Source of the DNA: Struthio camelus
Lineage: Eukaryota > Chordata > Aves > Struthioniformes > Struthionidae
Length of the DNA stretch: 64,000 nucleotides
NCBI RefSeq assembly: GCF_040807025.1
Contig: NC_090954.1
Span: forward strand, 15,083,501-15,147,500
Reading direction: 5' to 3'
How positions within the stretch are numbered: the first letter of the stretch is position 1; every line of letters starts with the position of its first letter. Below the pieces are notes generated by a model. That model ran no database searches and was not told where the DNA came from. It saw only the letters and a program-made list of their open reading frames with translations. Shown here one piece after another: positions 28,386-38,471 of the stretch. A program made the position numbers and the translations under genes.

Positions 28386-31300
28386 GGTGTGTTCTGTGTG
28401 TGATCTAGAGATCAGCAGGCACCGAAGCAACAGGTCAGATTTCTAAAAGTTTTTACTAGAAATCCCAAAGCAGGGAATAATGGGAAATTAGGAGTTCCAA
28501 CTATTTCTAACAATCTGTGTCTATGTGAGTTTGAATCCACTATTTAATTCATTTATTTAACCAAAATAGGATTCCATCGGTTTAACTCCACTGTTACTAA
28601 TCACTTGCACTAACATTAGTGCTCAAAGCATTGCCCACAGCAGCTGTGCCAAGTTAGTGTTGGTTGTCTGTTTAGATTTAACAATATTGTTTTTGCAGGA
28701 TTTAGCGGCTACACTATTTTATGACATGAATGACATAACCTCCTCCTGAAAACTTCCTGGAGTAGTAGCACTGGCTTGAAAACAACATAGGTCTTCCTGA
28801 CGTCTTTATTTTCCAAACGTAACTGTAAAACCACGTAACGAGATGCACATCAGCTAATATTTAGCTGCTTGGAGACATTCAGTCCAAATGCCTCTTTTGT
28901 TACTCGTTTGAGAAATCCTTTTCCAAATGAAATAACACGGCCCTAAGAAGTGCTACTAAGGTACATATGTCTAGATATAGGTTGAGATTTTCAAAAATAT
29001 TCTTGTAAGTTAGAAGCCCAAACCCCGCAGATTTGGCATCAAACTCTCATGGACCTGTTTGAAAAACTTGTTAACCTTAGTGGTGCTTGGGTTGGGTCAG
29101 TGGGATTGGGCAGGAAAGGGAAAGAAAACAAGAACTGCAGAAGACATCTCTCTCAGCACTTCTTCGAATGTACGTTCCTGTTGATAACAACTAATTATCT
29201 TGTCTTTAAAAAACTAGGTGTTTTCTTTTGTAGCTTCTTTCTTAAAAGCCAGTTATTTTGTTACCACAATCCATATTATTATTTGGTTGATTAAAACTAA
29301 ATATTTTTAGCATTTACTATGAAATGACATGATGACTATGATAACAGCCCTTGAAAAGAAAAGGGAAAATCTGGGTTACGTGTGAGCACTGATGGGCAGC
29401 AATCTCAGCCATGAAGGAAAAATAGTTTTGTCCTACTTTCTGAAGAGATGAGAATTAGAGAGGGAACGAGCAACTTCCTATTTTAGGTCAATATCTTCAC
29501 TCAGGGAGAACCCAAAAAACCATGTCATCCTTTGGCATGCTGCAGTTATGCTATGGAGGCAGAGACCACCCTTGCAACCCGAGGCACTCTACTAAAATAA
29601 AAATAGTTGCTATTGTTTATAAGCTAATTAAAATAAATCAAGAAGAGAGAGACTGTAAAGTTACATCTCACTGGCTCTGAAACTACTTCAGCTGCCCATT
29701 TGCACAGACTTTAAGGCAAACGCACTATACGCGAACTTCTAGCCACTTTTCATTCTGTCTGTCTATGTATATATCTACGTATCTATTCATAGAGAGACAC
29801 GTACAGCAAACGCACTTAGAATGTATTTGGTCATGGGAAATAAAGGGGAAAATGAAATACTGGGGCAACATTTAACATTTGTTTATTTTCACACATGTAC
29901 ACTATTCACCTAAAAAAATGGTTTAAGAGTGCATACACACACATACACAAGGTCATGCAAGTAATCTCAAAGGTTTTATAGCTACACATCTTCCACATGC
30001 TTGAATAAAAAGCCTTTGCATTGCTTTTGTAAACTCATCTAAGGATTCAACTTACTTGTTGCTTAAGCAAAACTATCCCACACTCACTACAAGAATGAAA
30101 ACATAGTAAACTACATTATCCAACGGCACACAAAAGTGGAAACGTATTTGGAAAAATACCTCCAGTTGCTAAGAGTGTGGCTGCATGCTAGTGATCTGAA
30201 AAGTCGCCACTTATAATTCCTTTGGGAAGTCAGTAGGTTTCTCTGTTCCCTACTTTTCTGTGTGGTACAAACAACCTTGAATCAAAATGAGATGAGCTAC
30301 ATTGGAGATGGCAGGAAACTAAGCAAAAAGTTCATCATAGATCTCTTAAAAATAGCGTGTGGCTATTCAGTGCTGATCATAACGACAGGGGGACCTTAGT
30401 GCACCAGGAGACTTTGGCAAACAAAATCTCTGTTTTCCTTGTACTTAGAGAAGTCATTGCAGCGTTTAGACTGTGATAAGTCAGGCATTTATCCAAAATG
30501 ACTGCCACCTTGGAAGTTATTGCCAGCCTTAGCTATGAATGTCATTGGCTTGCTAGGTTAAATCAAATCCTTCTCACGCTATTACAAAGACAAACAAATA
30601 ATGTATTTTGTGAAGATGTGTAGAATGGGCAGTATCTCATGGAAAAATGTGGAGAAAGCTTGCAAAAGCTAGTTTTCCAGAAACATAGGGACCCAGCTCT
30701 GGTACCTCTGATGAAATACATGGATTTTGACCTGCCTTGGAGCAGCATCATAGGCGGCAACCAGAACTGGACTCAGGATGGCATGAGTGGGAAAAAAGGG
30801 GAGGCTAAGACCCTAAACACGCTGCGCTCGTGGCAGTCAGTGGCGCTCGACGTTTCTGCAGACGGCGTGGCGCTGATGAAAGGTGTCTTGAGGTAAAGTG
30901 GTGGTAAGCTGTGGCCGGAGAGGCTACGTGCCACGCTCCCGGTGCCCCGACGCCTCCGCGCACCTCCCGCCTCCCACCCGCTCCTCGCCTCCCGCAGAGG
31001 GGCTGGCGTCCCACAGCCCTCGCCGCTGCGCTAGCATGGGGGGGTGCAGCTGGGGGCGAAGGGACCCGAGCTCAGGCGGAGCCACGGCAGGGGCTGGGCA
31101 GGGGCCCCAGAGCCCCGTGCCCTGTAGCATCGTGCCCCAGAGCAGGAGCTCCCCCGGGGCCGTGCGGGGCCAGCGGGGAGGGCAGCGCCACAGCCAAAGC
31201 CTCCAGCAAAGCCCCTTCGGAGCAGAGCCCGCTCTGTTCAAACGTGTGTGTCCTACCCCCTCTATCCCCCCCGAACCATGTGTGTGTGTATGTGACTGTG

Positions 31301-31754
31301 TGGGAGAGCCACCAGGTCTTGAAGCCAATTTCTTCTGAGTCTCCCCCTCCCTCCCCCCTCCAAAACGCACGTTACCTGCGTTTAATTGCGATTGCAAAGC
31401 ATCCCTGGCTACATCCCCAGGCTACGACCCTGCCCGTATGGGTGTGTAGGGTCTACGGGCACACGCACGCACTGCTGCATCCTCTACGTTTCCAAGTCAG
31501 CCTTCATTCATATTTATGCCGTGATTAAATATTTGATCAAAGGTTGAATGCTAACGCGGATCGGTTGTATTTTTAATGCACGGCCCCCAAAATAGACTGT
31601 TTTGTAAACTGCGAGTGTGAAAAGATTCCCAGCGCAGCCTGCCGCCCCCAGCCGTACAGCCTCCCCCCAGACAACAATAATGCTGCAGATTGTAGAAGGA
31701 TTTGAGCCTGCAGCCAGAAAGGGATTAGGGCGAGAGCACTGGAAGTTAAATTGT

Positions 31755-31940
31755 GCTGCATATAAAAAATGGGCGGATTGGTCTCTAGATGAGAGCTTGG
31801 TACCACCTTCCTTTCTAAAATAAAATCTCTCTGGCATGAAGTCACAGCCTATTTCACATCCGGTTTACCCTGGGACGTATTACTACTGTCTTGGTAAAGA
31901 GAAAGCTTTTGTTGTGTAGCTGCGGTCGGAATATTGGGAA
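31755..31940 (+). promoter_or_regulatory. Possible proximal promoter elements of GABRA1
   Basis: Three motifs cluster here: a TATA-like TATAAAAAA at 31,761-31,769, a GC box GGGCGG at 31,771-31,776, and an inverted CCAAT (ATTGG) at 31,777-31,781. The GC box and CCAAT lie downstream of the TATA-like string, which is the wrong order for a classical TATA promoter starting near 31,790. They would be well placed, 80-160 bp upstream, for a start at about 31,860-31,940. The TATA-like string may therefore be fortuitous. The call is inferential. Confidence 0.3.
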
Positions 31941-32114
31941 GAGAAATTTGGGTGCTAAAGGCGGAGGAGCGGAGCGGCGGCGGCGATGGCCGAGGCGGAG
32001 TGAGCGGCGGTGCCGGAGCCGCGGCGCGGCGCAGCCTCCGCGCGGGCGGGCGGGCGGGCGCGCAGCCCGGCACAGCCGGCAGCGGCGCCGCCGACCCGCG
32101 CCCCGGGGGCTCCG
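31940..32114 (+). other. GABRA1: Candidate non-coding first exon of GABRA1 (5' UTR)
   Basis: This very GC- and CpG-rich segment ends in a strong donor, tccg|GTAAGG, with GT at 32,115-32,116. It would join the acceptor at 34,411-34,412 through a 2.3-kb intron. Vertebrate GABRA1 genes are known to have non-coding first exons, and the coding exon here has only 14 bases of UTR before its ATG, so an upstream exon must exist. The left edge is a guess. A second, weaker donor (gcag|GTACCG) at 32,251 could give a longer exon. The segment contains a five-codon upstream ORF at 31,986-32,003. The assignment rests on donor quality and position only. Confidence 0.5.
31986..32003 (+). other. Short upstream ORF (five codons plus stop) in the likely 5' UTR
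   Basis: An ATG with G at -3 and G at +4 (ggcgATGg) is followed by GCC GAG GCG GAG TGA, giving the peptide MAEAE. If the candidate first exon is transcribed, scanning ribosomes would meet this start in strong context before the GABRA1 ATG. Such minimal upstream ORFs can lower or tune translation of the main frame. Whether the segment is in the mRNA is not known from the sequence. Confidence 0.4.
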
Positions 32115-32130
32115 GTAAGGGCGGCTGCTC

Positions 32131-32179
32131 GCACCCGCACCCGCACACACACACCCGCACACACACACACCCGCACCCC
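32131..32179. repeat. CA and CCGCAC simple repeat just after the first-exon donor
   Basis: Short runs of CA are broken by CCGCAC units, starting 16 bases after the GT at 32,115. Its nearness to the donor means length changes could affect splicing of the first intron. Confidence 0.85.
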
Positions 32180-32270
32180 TCCGGGCGCTCCCGGCTGCGG
32201 GCACCGCGTCCAGGCGCGCAGGCGGCTCCTTCTTTCCCCTCTCTCCGCAGGTACCGCCGGGTCGGTGGGA

Positions 32271-32311
32271 TTTCTTTCTCTCTTTCTTTCTTTCTTTTTT
32301 TTTTTTTTTTT
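32271..32311. repeat. CTTT repeat followed by poly-T (17)
   Basis: A pyrimidine tract of TTTC units ends in 17 T at 32,295-32,311. Confidence 0.85.
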
Positions 32312-32351
32312 GCTACCCCTCCAGCTTGAAAATCCGCAGCGATCGATGGGC

Positions 32352-32386
32352 TTTTATTTTATTTATTTATTTATTTATTTATTTTT
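32352..32386. repeat. ATTT tetranucleotide microsatellite
   Basis: About seven consecutive ATTT units lie within the first intron, close to the promoter. Confidence 0.88.
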
Positions 32387-32465
32387 CACGTGGACTGATT
32401 TCAACCGGTCCCTTCGAAAGGGCTTTTGGTGGGGTGGGTGGGTTTTTTTTTGTTGTTTATTTACT

Positions 32466-32493
<28 letters not shown>
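32466..32493. repeat. TA microsatellite (14 units)
   Basis: Fourteen uninterrupted TA units. Long TA runs often vary in length and can extrude cruciforms. Confidence 0.9.
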
Positions 32494-32498
<5 letters not shown>

Positions 32499-32640
32499 GA
32501 GGGAGGCGGTGGGAGTGGTGGCTTTCTCAGGGTGAGGGGGGAAACACAAAGTTGAAATGCCGGGAGGAAAACAAGTCTCGATTTGTGCCTCAGAGCAGGG
32601 CAGATCTCTCACCGGGGGTCTAAAAAATGCATCAAAATGC

Positions 32641-32656
32641 TTTTTTTTTTTTTTTT
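32641..32656. repeat. Poly-T run (16) leading into an acceptor-like site
   Basis: Sixteen T followed by ctccttccAG at 32,665-32,666, which resembles a strong polypyrimidine tract and splice acceptor. Confidence 0.85.
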
Positions 32657-34412
32657 CTCCTTCCAGTGGGCGCTGCTAAAATTCTCCCAGGCGCGTGGCT
32701 CTCTCTCCCATTTTGAATGGGAAAACTACCGCGGCTTGCCGGGCGGTGCGGGCTGGGGGAGGCCGGGGGCTTGCTGCTGTCTGAGGCTCCGTGAAAGTCT
32801 TTGTTTCGGTTTGCTTTTTCCAGCTGCAAGAAACTTTGCTCCTCCAGGATTTATAGTGCCTAGAGGGGTTTCTTTAAGCGGGGGGTGGTGGTGGGGAGGG
32901 GGCGGGCGCGGAGCTCAACAGATCAAGGTAGTTCAGAATAGGGCACTTCCCGCTGCTCGCCCCGAGGATGCTCTCGCGAAGGCAGAAGTGGGGCAGGGGC
33001 GGGAGAAGGCGACTCCGGGAGCCCCAGACGCTGCCGCTGCCTCGCAGGCTGCCGGGCGCTGGGCAGCTCCGGATGCCGCCTGCTCCCTGCCCGTCCCTGC
33101 CCTCGCTCCCCCGCCGCCCTCGGCTCCTGCCCGGCCGCTTACCCTAGCTCAGCCCCACTCAGCACTATCTGCCCATCGTTTTGCTATCAACGCCTTAATA
33201 ATTATATCTCATGGCTTACATGCCGCTTTGCAATGATATTTTCTTGATTTAAATCGTCCCTGAGAGTGTGCAGTGATTTGGGGTAGAGTAGTTTAAAGGT
33301 ACAACAATGGGGAAACGGACAGTGCTTCATTTCCTCAGGCGTTTCAAAGCACTCCAGTTCTTTGGAACTGGGGGAAAATACAGGCTTCGGATTTTGTTTC
33401 TCATATTTAATTTAATTAAGGGTAAAAATCAACTGGATTCCAGCACACATATGGATATGTAAAGGGACCAGCAGCATCACCTGGGCAATCAGTTGAATCA
33501 GGAACACTGATTCCACAAATATCAGCTAAACTTTTATTTTATGGTTTATTGGAAAGGAAAAAAAAAACCTGCTGGGTTCTGTTACTTTTTACTCAAAGGT
33601 AAACTGAGAGTAACTCAATGAAGTCTGGAGAGAGGACAAGAGATGTTTGGAGAGAAGGAAGAAGCTGCTAATGCAAAAACATTTTCTAGCAGCAATCAGC
33701 GACTGGTAGAGATTTAGGAGATGGTGTGCAGGTTATCAGCACATGGTTTGATTACAAATTGTGCCCTTTACCCTGACAAAAAAAAAATACTTGTGCGCAT
33801 ACTTAGTGGCAGATCACAGAATCAGGATCTGGTCATTATACTCTTTCTTAGACACTAATGTTTCTGGGAAGAAGAGAACAGTAACGTCTGTAAAAGAAAG
33901 TTGCTCCTGTCGTGTCGAGGAGCAGCACGGCTGTGAAGGGAGCCCAGCTCCAGGCAGTCGGCCCACCACTGGCCGAGACCTCCAAAGGGCTTGCGAGGAC
34001 TCAGGCAGGTTCAGGGCAAACAAAAAGCAAATTGCAGTTAGTTATTGGGAAATGCCATGGACCCTGCCTCGCCACATTTTGCAACACAGGAGGAAAAAGA
34101 GTAGGAATTTTCACCAAGTTTGGGGACAGCAGCCTTAACCCATAATTGTCTTTGTTAAAGTTTGAAAATGATGCAAACAAGAATACACCCTTACCACAAA
34201 ACAAATCCCCCTCAAAGCCTGTATGTCCAAAAGCGGAGGGTAAACAGGCGAACAGACAAGGCCATGCTCCCTTAGTCTGAGTGACACGAGCTACAGTGTT
34301 GTGAGGTCATTGCCTGACATCCAATTTTGCAGCAACTTTGCCTAAATTAGGCTGCTTTTTTCTCCAGTACCTATTTTAATGTAAGGAACACTGATGATTA
34401 TTTTCCTTCTAG

Positions 34413-34500
34413 TTTCCGAGCCCACCATGAAGAGACTCGTGGTGCTTTGCGACTGCCTCTGGGCCTGGAGCCTCCTCCTGAATGCATTGACTGAAAGAAG
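34413..34500 (+). CDS. GABRA1: GABRA1 coding exon 1: 5' UTR tail, start codon, signal peptide
   Basis: The exon has 14 bases of 5' UTR and then an ATG at 34,427 with A at -3 (cccaccATGa), a good Kozak context. It encodes residues 1-24 plus two bases of codon 25. The peptide is a signal sequence: a basic start (MKRL), a hydrophobic core containing CLWAWSLLL, then a polar end (TER). It directs the nascent subunit into the ER. The acceptor is a short pyrimidine tract ending ttccttctAG at 34,411-34,412, and the donor is aagaag|GTGGGG after 34,500. The split codon AG|C gives Ser25. An in-frame ATG at 34,394 lies upstream of the acceptor, inside the intron, so it is not the start. The 28-residue span to Q28 equals that of the human precursor, so human precursor numbering applies throughout. 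Confidence 0.95.
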
Positions 34501-35704
34501 GTGGGGGAGATATTTTTTAATGCACCAGTATATTCTGGGAACCTTTAATTTAATACGGCAGCATAAGACAGAAATATTGCATAGGCTGCACTACTACTGA
34601 GTGTATTGGGGAAAGTTAATCCCTGTTCAAATCCCAGCTAAATCTAAATAAGAGAAGATTGAACGAAAACTACTGTTTGTTTGCATAACATTTTTTTTCA
34701 GTATTGTAAAGAAAATAAAACAAAAGCTATCTGAAGCAAATTAAAACTAAGCTACCTTTTAAACGCCTATGCAATCCTTTCGCCTCTTATATGATGACTG
34801 TTCAGTTCTTTTGATATTTCAAATGGGATGCAAGTTTCTTGAGAGGAAAAAAAGTGTAATTAAGAGGGACTTATCTATCTGTTTATTGATTTATTTATTT
34901 AAGTGCTATTTACTATCCTTATTTTCCCTGAAAGCAGAGGCAATACTTTAACTTTTCAGTTGGGTCAGGATTGGGTCCAAACTTAGTACCTGCTCTTGTA
35001 AATCCAAACTAGCCCTTCCAAGGGGCTGCTAGGCTGAAAAGTCGTGCACGCAAAGCCCATAAAAGTTCATGTGTTTGAAAGACCATCTTGCACTGAATCC
35101 CTACCGAATATATGTTGAACTTATGCTTTCAGATGAGTATTAGTGTTAGGATCAATTTGTAATCATGTAGCATCTCATCTAATAACTAGCAGGTGAACTA
35201 AACAGTATAAGATAAATTGGAATATACCTGAAGTAAAGTACTCCGCAATTCCAAATTTAGTAAAAGGGTTAGTGAAAGCTCACAGATGCATTTCCATACC
35301 TTAAAGATATTAAGGTCCTGTCAATAACGCTACCTAATGACGACAAAGTGCTAGAAGAGGTTTTGGACTGTCAACAGTGATCCCTAAAGGATATATTTTG
35401 TACCTTGGTATCAATAGTGTCTTCTCATGCATAGGCAGCTCCAGGTACACTTATCTCCTGGCTTCCTTACAGAATTTAAATAGAGTGGAGGGTACAAGGG
35501 GCCACCTGCACAACTGCTCCCTCTAAAAAAGATAAGAGTAATAGCAGCTGATTCGGGTAGCTTGATTGACATATTCAATAAACCTGCCATTTTAAAGAAT
35601 ACTTTTATTTTGATAATATATTGAGAAAGGTAAGAGTTTGAAGTACTCATTAGCTACTTCATCTGGTCTACCTAAAGAATTTTGTGAAGACTTGTTTAGT
35701 TATA

Positions 35705-35745
35705 TACAAATACACATACACATATATATATGTATATATAAAATG
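35705..35745. repeat. TA/CA-rich simple sequence
   Basis: Mixed CACATA and TATATA units in the intron after coding exon 1. Confidence 0.7.
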
Positions 35746-36988
35746 TATGCATGTACATTTTTAATGTGCAAATTAAAATGCCTTGGACTAGTGTTTAAAA
35801 ATTATATGGTGTGTCACTATTATAATGACCTGTAGATGGAGTTAGTGCACAGTGTTTTATTATACAGTGGTTTTAATATGAAACCACAATCACATACAGT
35901 AACTTTGACATTTTCCTCAAAATGTACACACCTTACATGAAATATAGCTGGCTTTGAAGCCATTTTGCCATAGTAACTTCTTGTGCCTTTACTTCTGGAG
36001 CGCTGTTGATTCTTCATTACAAAAAACGATTGATGAATTAGATAAAATGACTACAGTGTTTCCATTAAATTCTTCTTGTCATAAAAAGACAAACATTCGG
36101 GCTACTTTAATGAGTGTTTTGATTGGAAAATCACAGTCTGTATGGAGTCAGAGTATACTTTATTTATACATAAACGTTCAGATTCTTCCTGTTGTGACCG
36201 TATGTCAGTTGAGAGCAGCCACATTCACCTCTGAAAAAATGGTAAGAAGAACAGGTAAAAGCGCGGAGGGATGCGACGCCCGGGCTGCAATCAGGGTATC
36301 GGACTGCGGCCCTTCGGTGCACGCTGCCTCTAGTCCTTGCTCGTACGCCTCTCCTGCAAACACGCTCATGTGTTGGTCCCTCGCATCACTAAAGTGTTTT
36401 TTAATATCCTTCTGCCACTTTAACCCTGGTGACCTTTCACTGTCCTTGAGATATGCATGCACAGCAGCTTGTTTACTGCCAATAAGTGTTAATATAGGAT
36501 TTAATCTGGAGAAGAGTCCTTAACTGCCATCCTACCTAGGACATATAGGAAAAGATCTTTTAAGAGATACTGCAATACTGCATGCTGGAGGCAGCAAGAT
36601 AACTTGTTATTTGGTAACATGTTGGAAACGTAAAAGAAAAAATATGAAAATATTAACATCCATAACTTAAAATATAACTGTTGGTGTATAAAAACAAGTA
36701 TAAATCAAACTATTTTTAATAAGTCAAAGTATACGATATGGATAGAAAAAATTCAGATCATTTTGTTTAGAAACTGTTAGAGATACTGTCCTCTTCGTTA
36801 GAAACCATAACTTATATGCATTAAAAAACCCTGAAAACTGTTCTCCAAGCAAACCTCAGCCTATCGAAATAAAACAAAAGTTAATAAAACTCTGTGAGTG
36901 TCAGTTCTGAAATGTGTTTAAATTTGTAGCATTAATTATCCAGATCTGTACTGCAAAATAACCTGGAAGCATTTCTTTCCTGCAATAC

Positions 36989-37004
36989 AAAAAAAAAAAA
37001 AAAA
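36989..37004. repeat. Poly-A run (16)
   Basis: Sixteen A in the intron after coding exon 1. No element body was recognised upstream. Confidence 0.88.
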
Positions 37005-38231
37005 GTCCTTTAACCAGAGTGCCTTTCCTCCTCCGTTCTCTGTTTTACGCATGTGGGATGCACACAGCATGTTGAACTGATGTGGCTTGTGGAAAAAAAC
37101 TGTAGGTATTTTAATAGAACCGGGTCACTTCACATATCCCCGTATTCCCCCTAGGACAGCCTTTGCTGGGCAGAGCAGGCGCGCCGGGGTGCGCCGGGGC
37201 CCCGCTGTCGCCAACCAGCCTGCCAGTGGGAAAATCCCGCTGGGGACTCGTCCGGATCCGAAACAAAGGGTCGGACCCTGCACTGCTTATCCAGTTCAGC
37301 CGTGACATGTGTGGCAAAGTGCTGTTTTGGAAAGCAGTGGTTTTTGGGTTCAGTCACGATGACTACACGTGTTTGTAATGGAAGTTTTCCCAGTAATGAA
37401 TGAAAAAAAGATAATGGGTTGGCTTTAAGGCAACTGTAATGTATGATTAAGGGAATTATCTGTGACAGGGTATTCGGTAAAGGATTCAGATTTAAGAAAA
37501 AGGCTGATTCTGATCTCCTTTACAGCAGTCAGACACTACTATGCCCAAGAACCAAATCTTGGCAACCTTTGGCTGAGTTAGTACTATCACAGTAGGGATC
37601 TGTAAGTGAAGCTTTACAGTGATGAAAGATTTCCATGTCAACAGATGGTTTTATTGCATATTCGTACGGAAAAGTTGGAGGCGTTCCTCCAAATCTAATC
37701 ACTAACAGAAAATGGGAAATAAAATGAAGCAAAATTATATATTGGTCTGTGTAAGTATACTGTTGCATGGTTTTCTTCTGTACTCAAAAGGAAGACACCT
37801 CTGTATTTTTTGTTTTCTCTTTGTTTTAGCATATGTTTTCAATACTTAAATGTCAGTGTTTCAAATTGTGTTCTTCTTTGTATGCAAACCCTTTATAACT
37901 ATTATAAATTAAATACATTATCTTTTGCTGATAAATGAGCCTTTTACTGAGAAATACGTATTAGAATTTTGTAACCTTTACTGAATAGTGAGATAAACAT
38001 TAAGGAACTGAAGTTCTGTTTGCTCACCATTTGTAAAGTGCAATGGTTTCCTAAGCTTTTACTAAAAATACATAATTTAAAAAAATGTTTAAGTGAAAGG
38101 ACGCTATAAAGTGCTACAGTCTGGTTTTGTGGAAGAGATTTTGTGACCATAAATCAGTGTAAGCAAGATTAAACAGATTTTGGAATTAATGTTTGGTAAG
38201 GTTATTGGCTGATTACTGTTTTATAATGTGA

Positions 38232-38471
<240 letters not shown>

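Larger units (their letters stand above)
25515..30829. other. Non-coding spacer, third part, up to the CpG-rich promoter
   Basis: AT-rich DNA apart from a slightly CpG-richer patch at about 25,800-26,000. It holds a GT repeat followed by nine G at 27,840-27,862, TA/CA-rich simple sequence at about 28,300-28,380, and a short TCTG/TCTA-like run at about 29,755-29,790. No exon or RNA gene was recognised. Confidence 0.6.
30830..33150. promoter_or_regulatory. CpG-rich promoter region of GABRA1
   Basis: After 30 kb of AT-rich DNA, GC and CpG density rise sharply at about 30,830-31,200, 31,930-32,270 and 32,690-33,140. AT-rich and microsatellite stretches lie between these parts. The densest part (31,965-32,115) is almost pure G+C, with repeats of GGCGG and GGGCGGGC type that resemble Sp1-family sites. 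Its position just upstream of the first coding exon makes it the natural promoter and CpG island of GABRA1. Long open frames in all six frames here are a by-product of few stop codons in GC-rich DNA. I saw no perfect TGACGTCA cAMP element and no full RE1 silencer site in it. Confidence 0.7.
32115..34412 (+). other. Intron 1 (5' UTR intron) of GABRA1
   Basis: This is the inferred intron between the candidate first exon and the exon carrying the start codon. Its first kilobase is low-complexity and CpG-rich, with a run of microsatellites at 32,131-32,656 annotated separately. A strong acceptor-like site follows a 16-T run (ctccttccAG at 32,665-32,666), and a donor-like aag|GTAGTT lies at 32,928, so 32,667-32,927 could be an alternative 5' exon. 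From about 33,150 onward the sequence is ordinary AT-rich DNA in which I recognise nothing. Confidence 0.5.

Noticed and set aside
30911..33236. Long overlapping open frames on both strands (up to about 217 codons)
   Set aside because: They lie in CpG-rich promoter DNA where stop codons are scarce. The products are low-complexity Ala/Pro/Arg-rich and frames overlap on both strands.
34394..34426. In-frame ATG upstream of the GABRA1 start, which would add 11 residues to the protein
   Set aside because: It lies upstream of the splice acceptor at 34,411-34,412 and so is intronic. The ATG at 34,427 has a better context and gives the expected 28-residue span to Q28.
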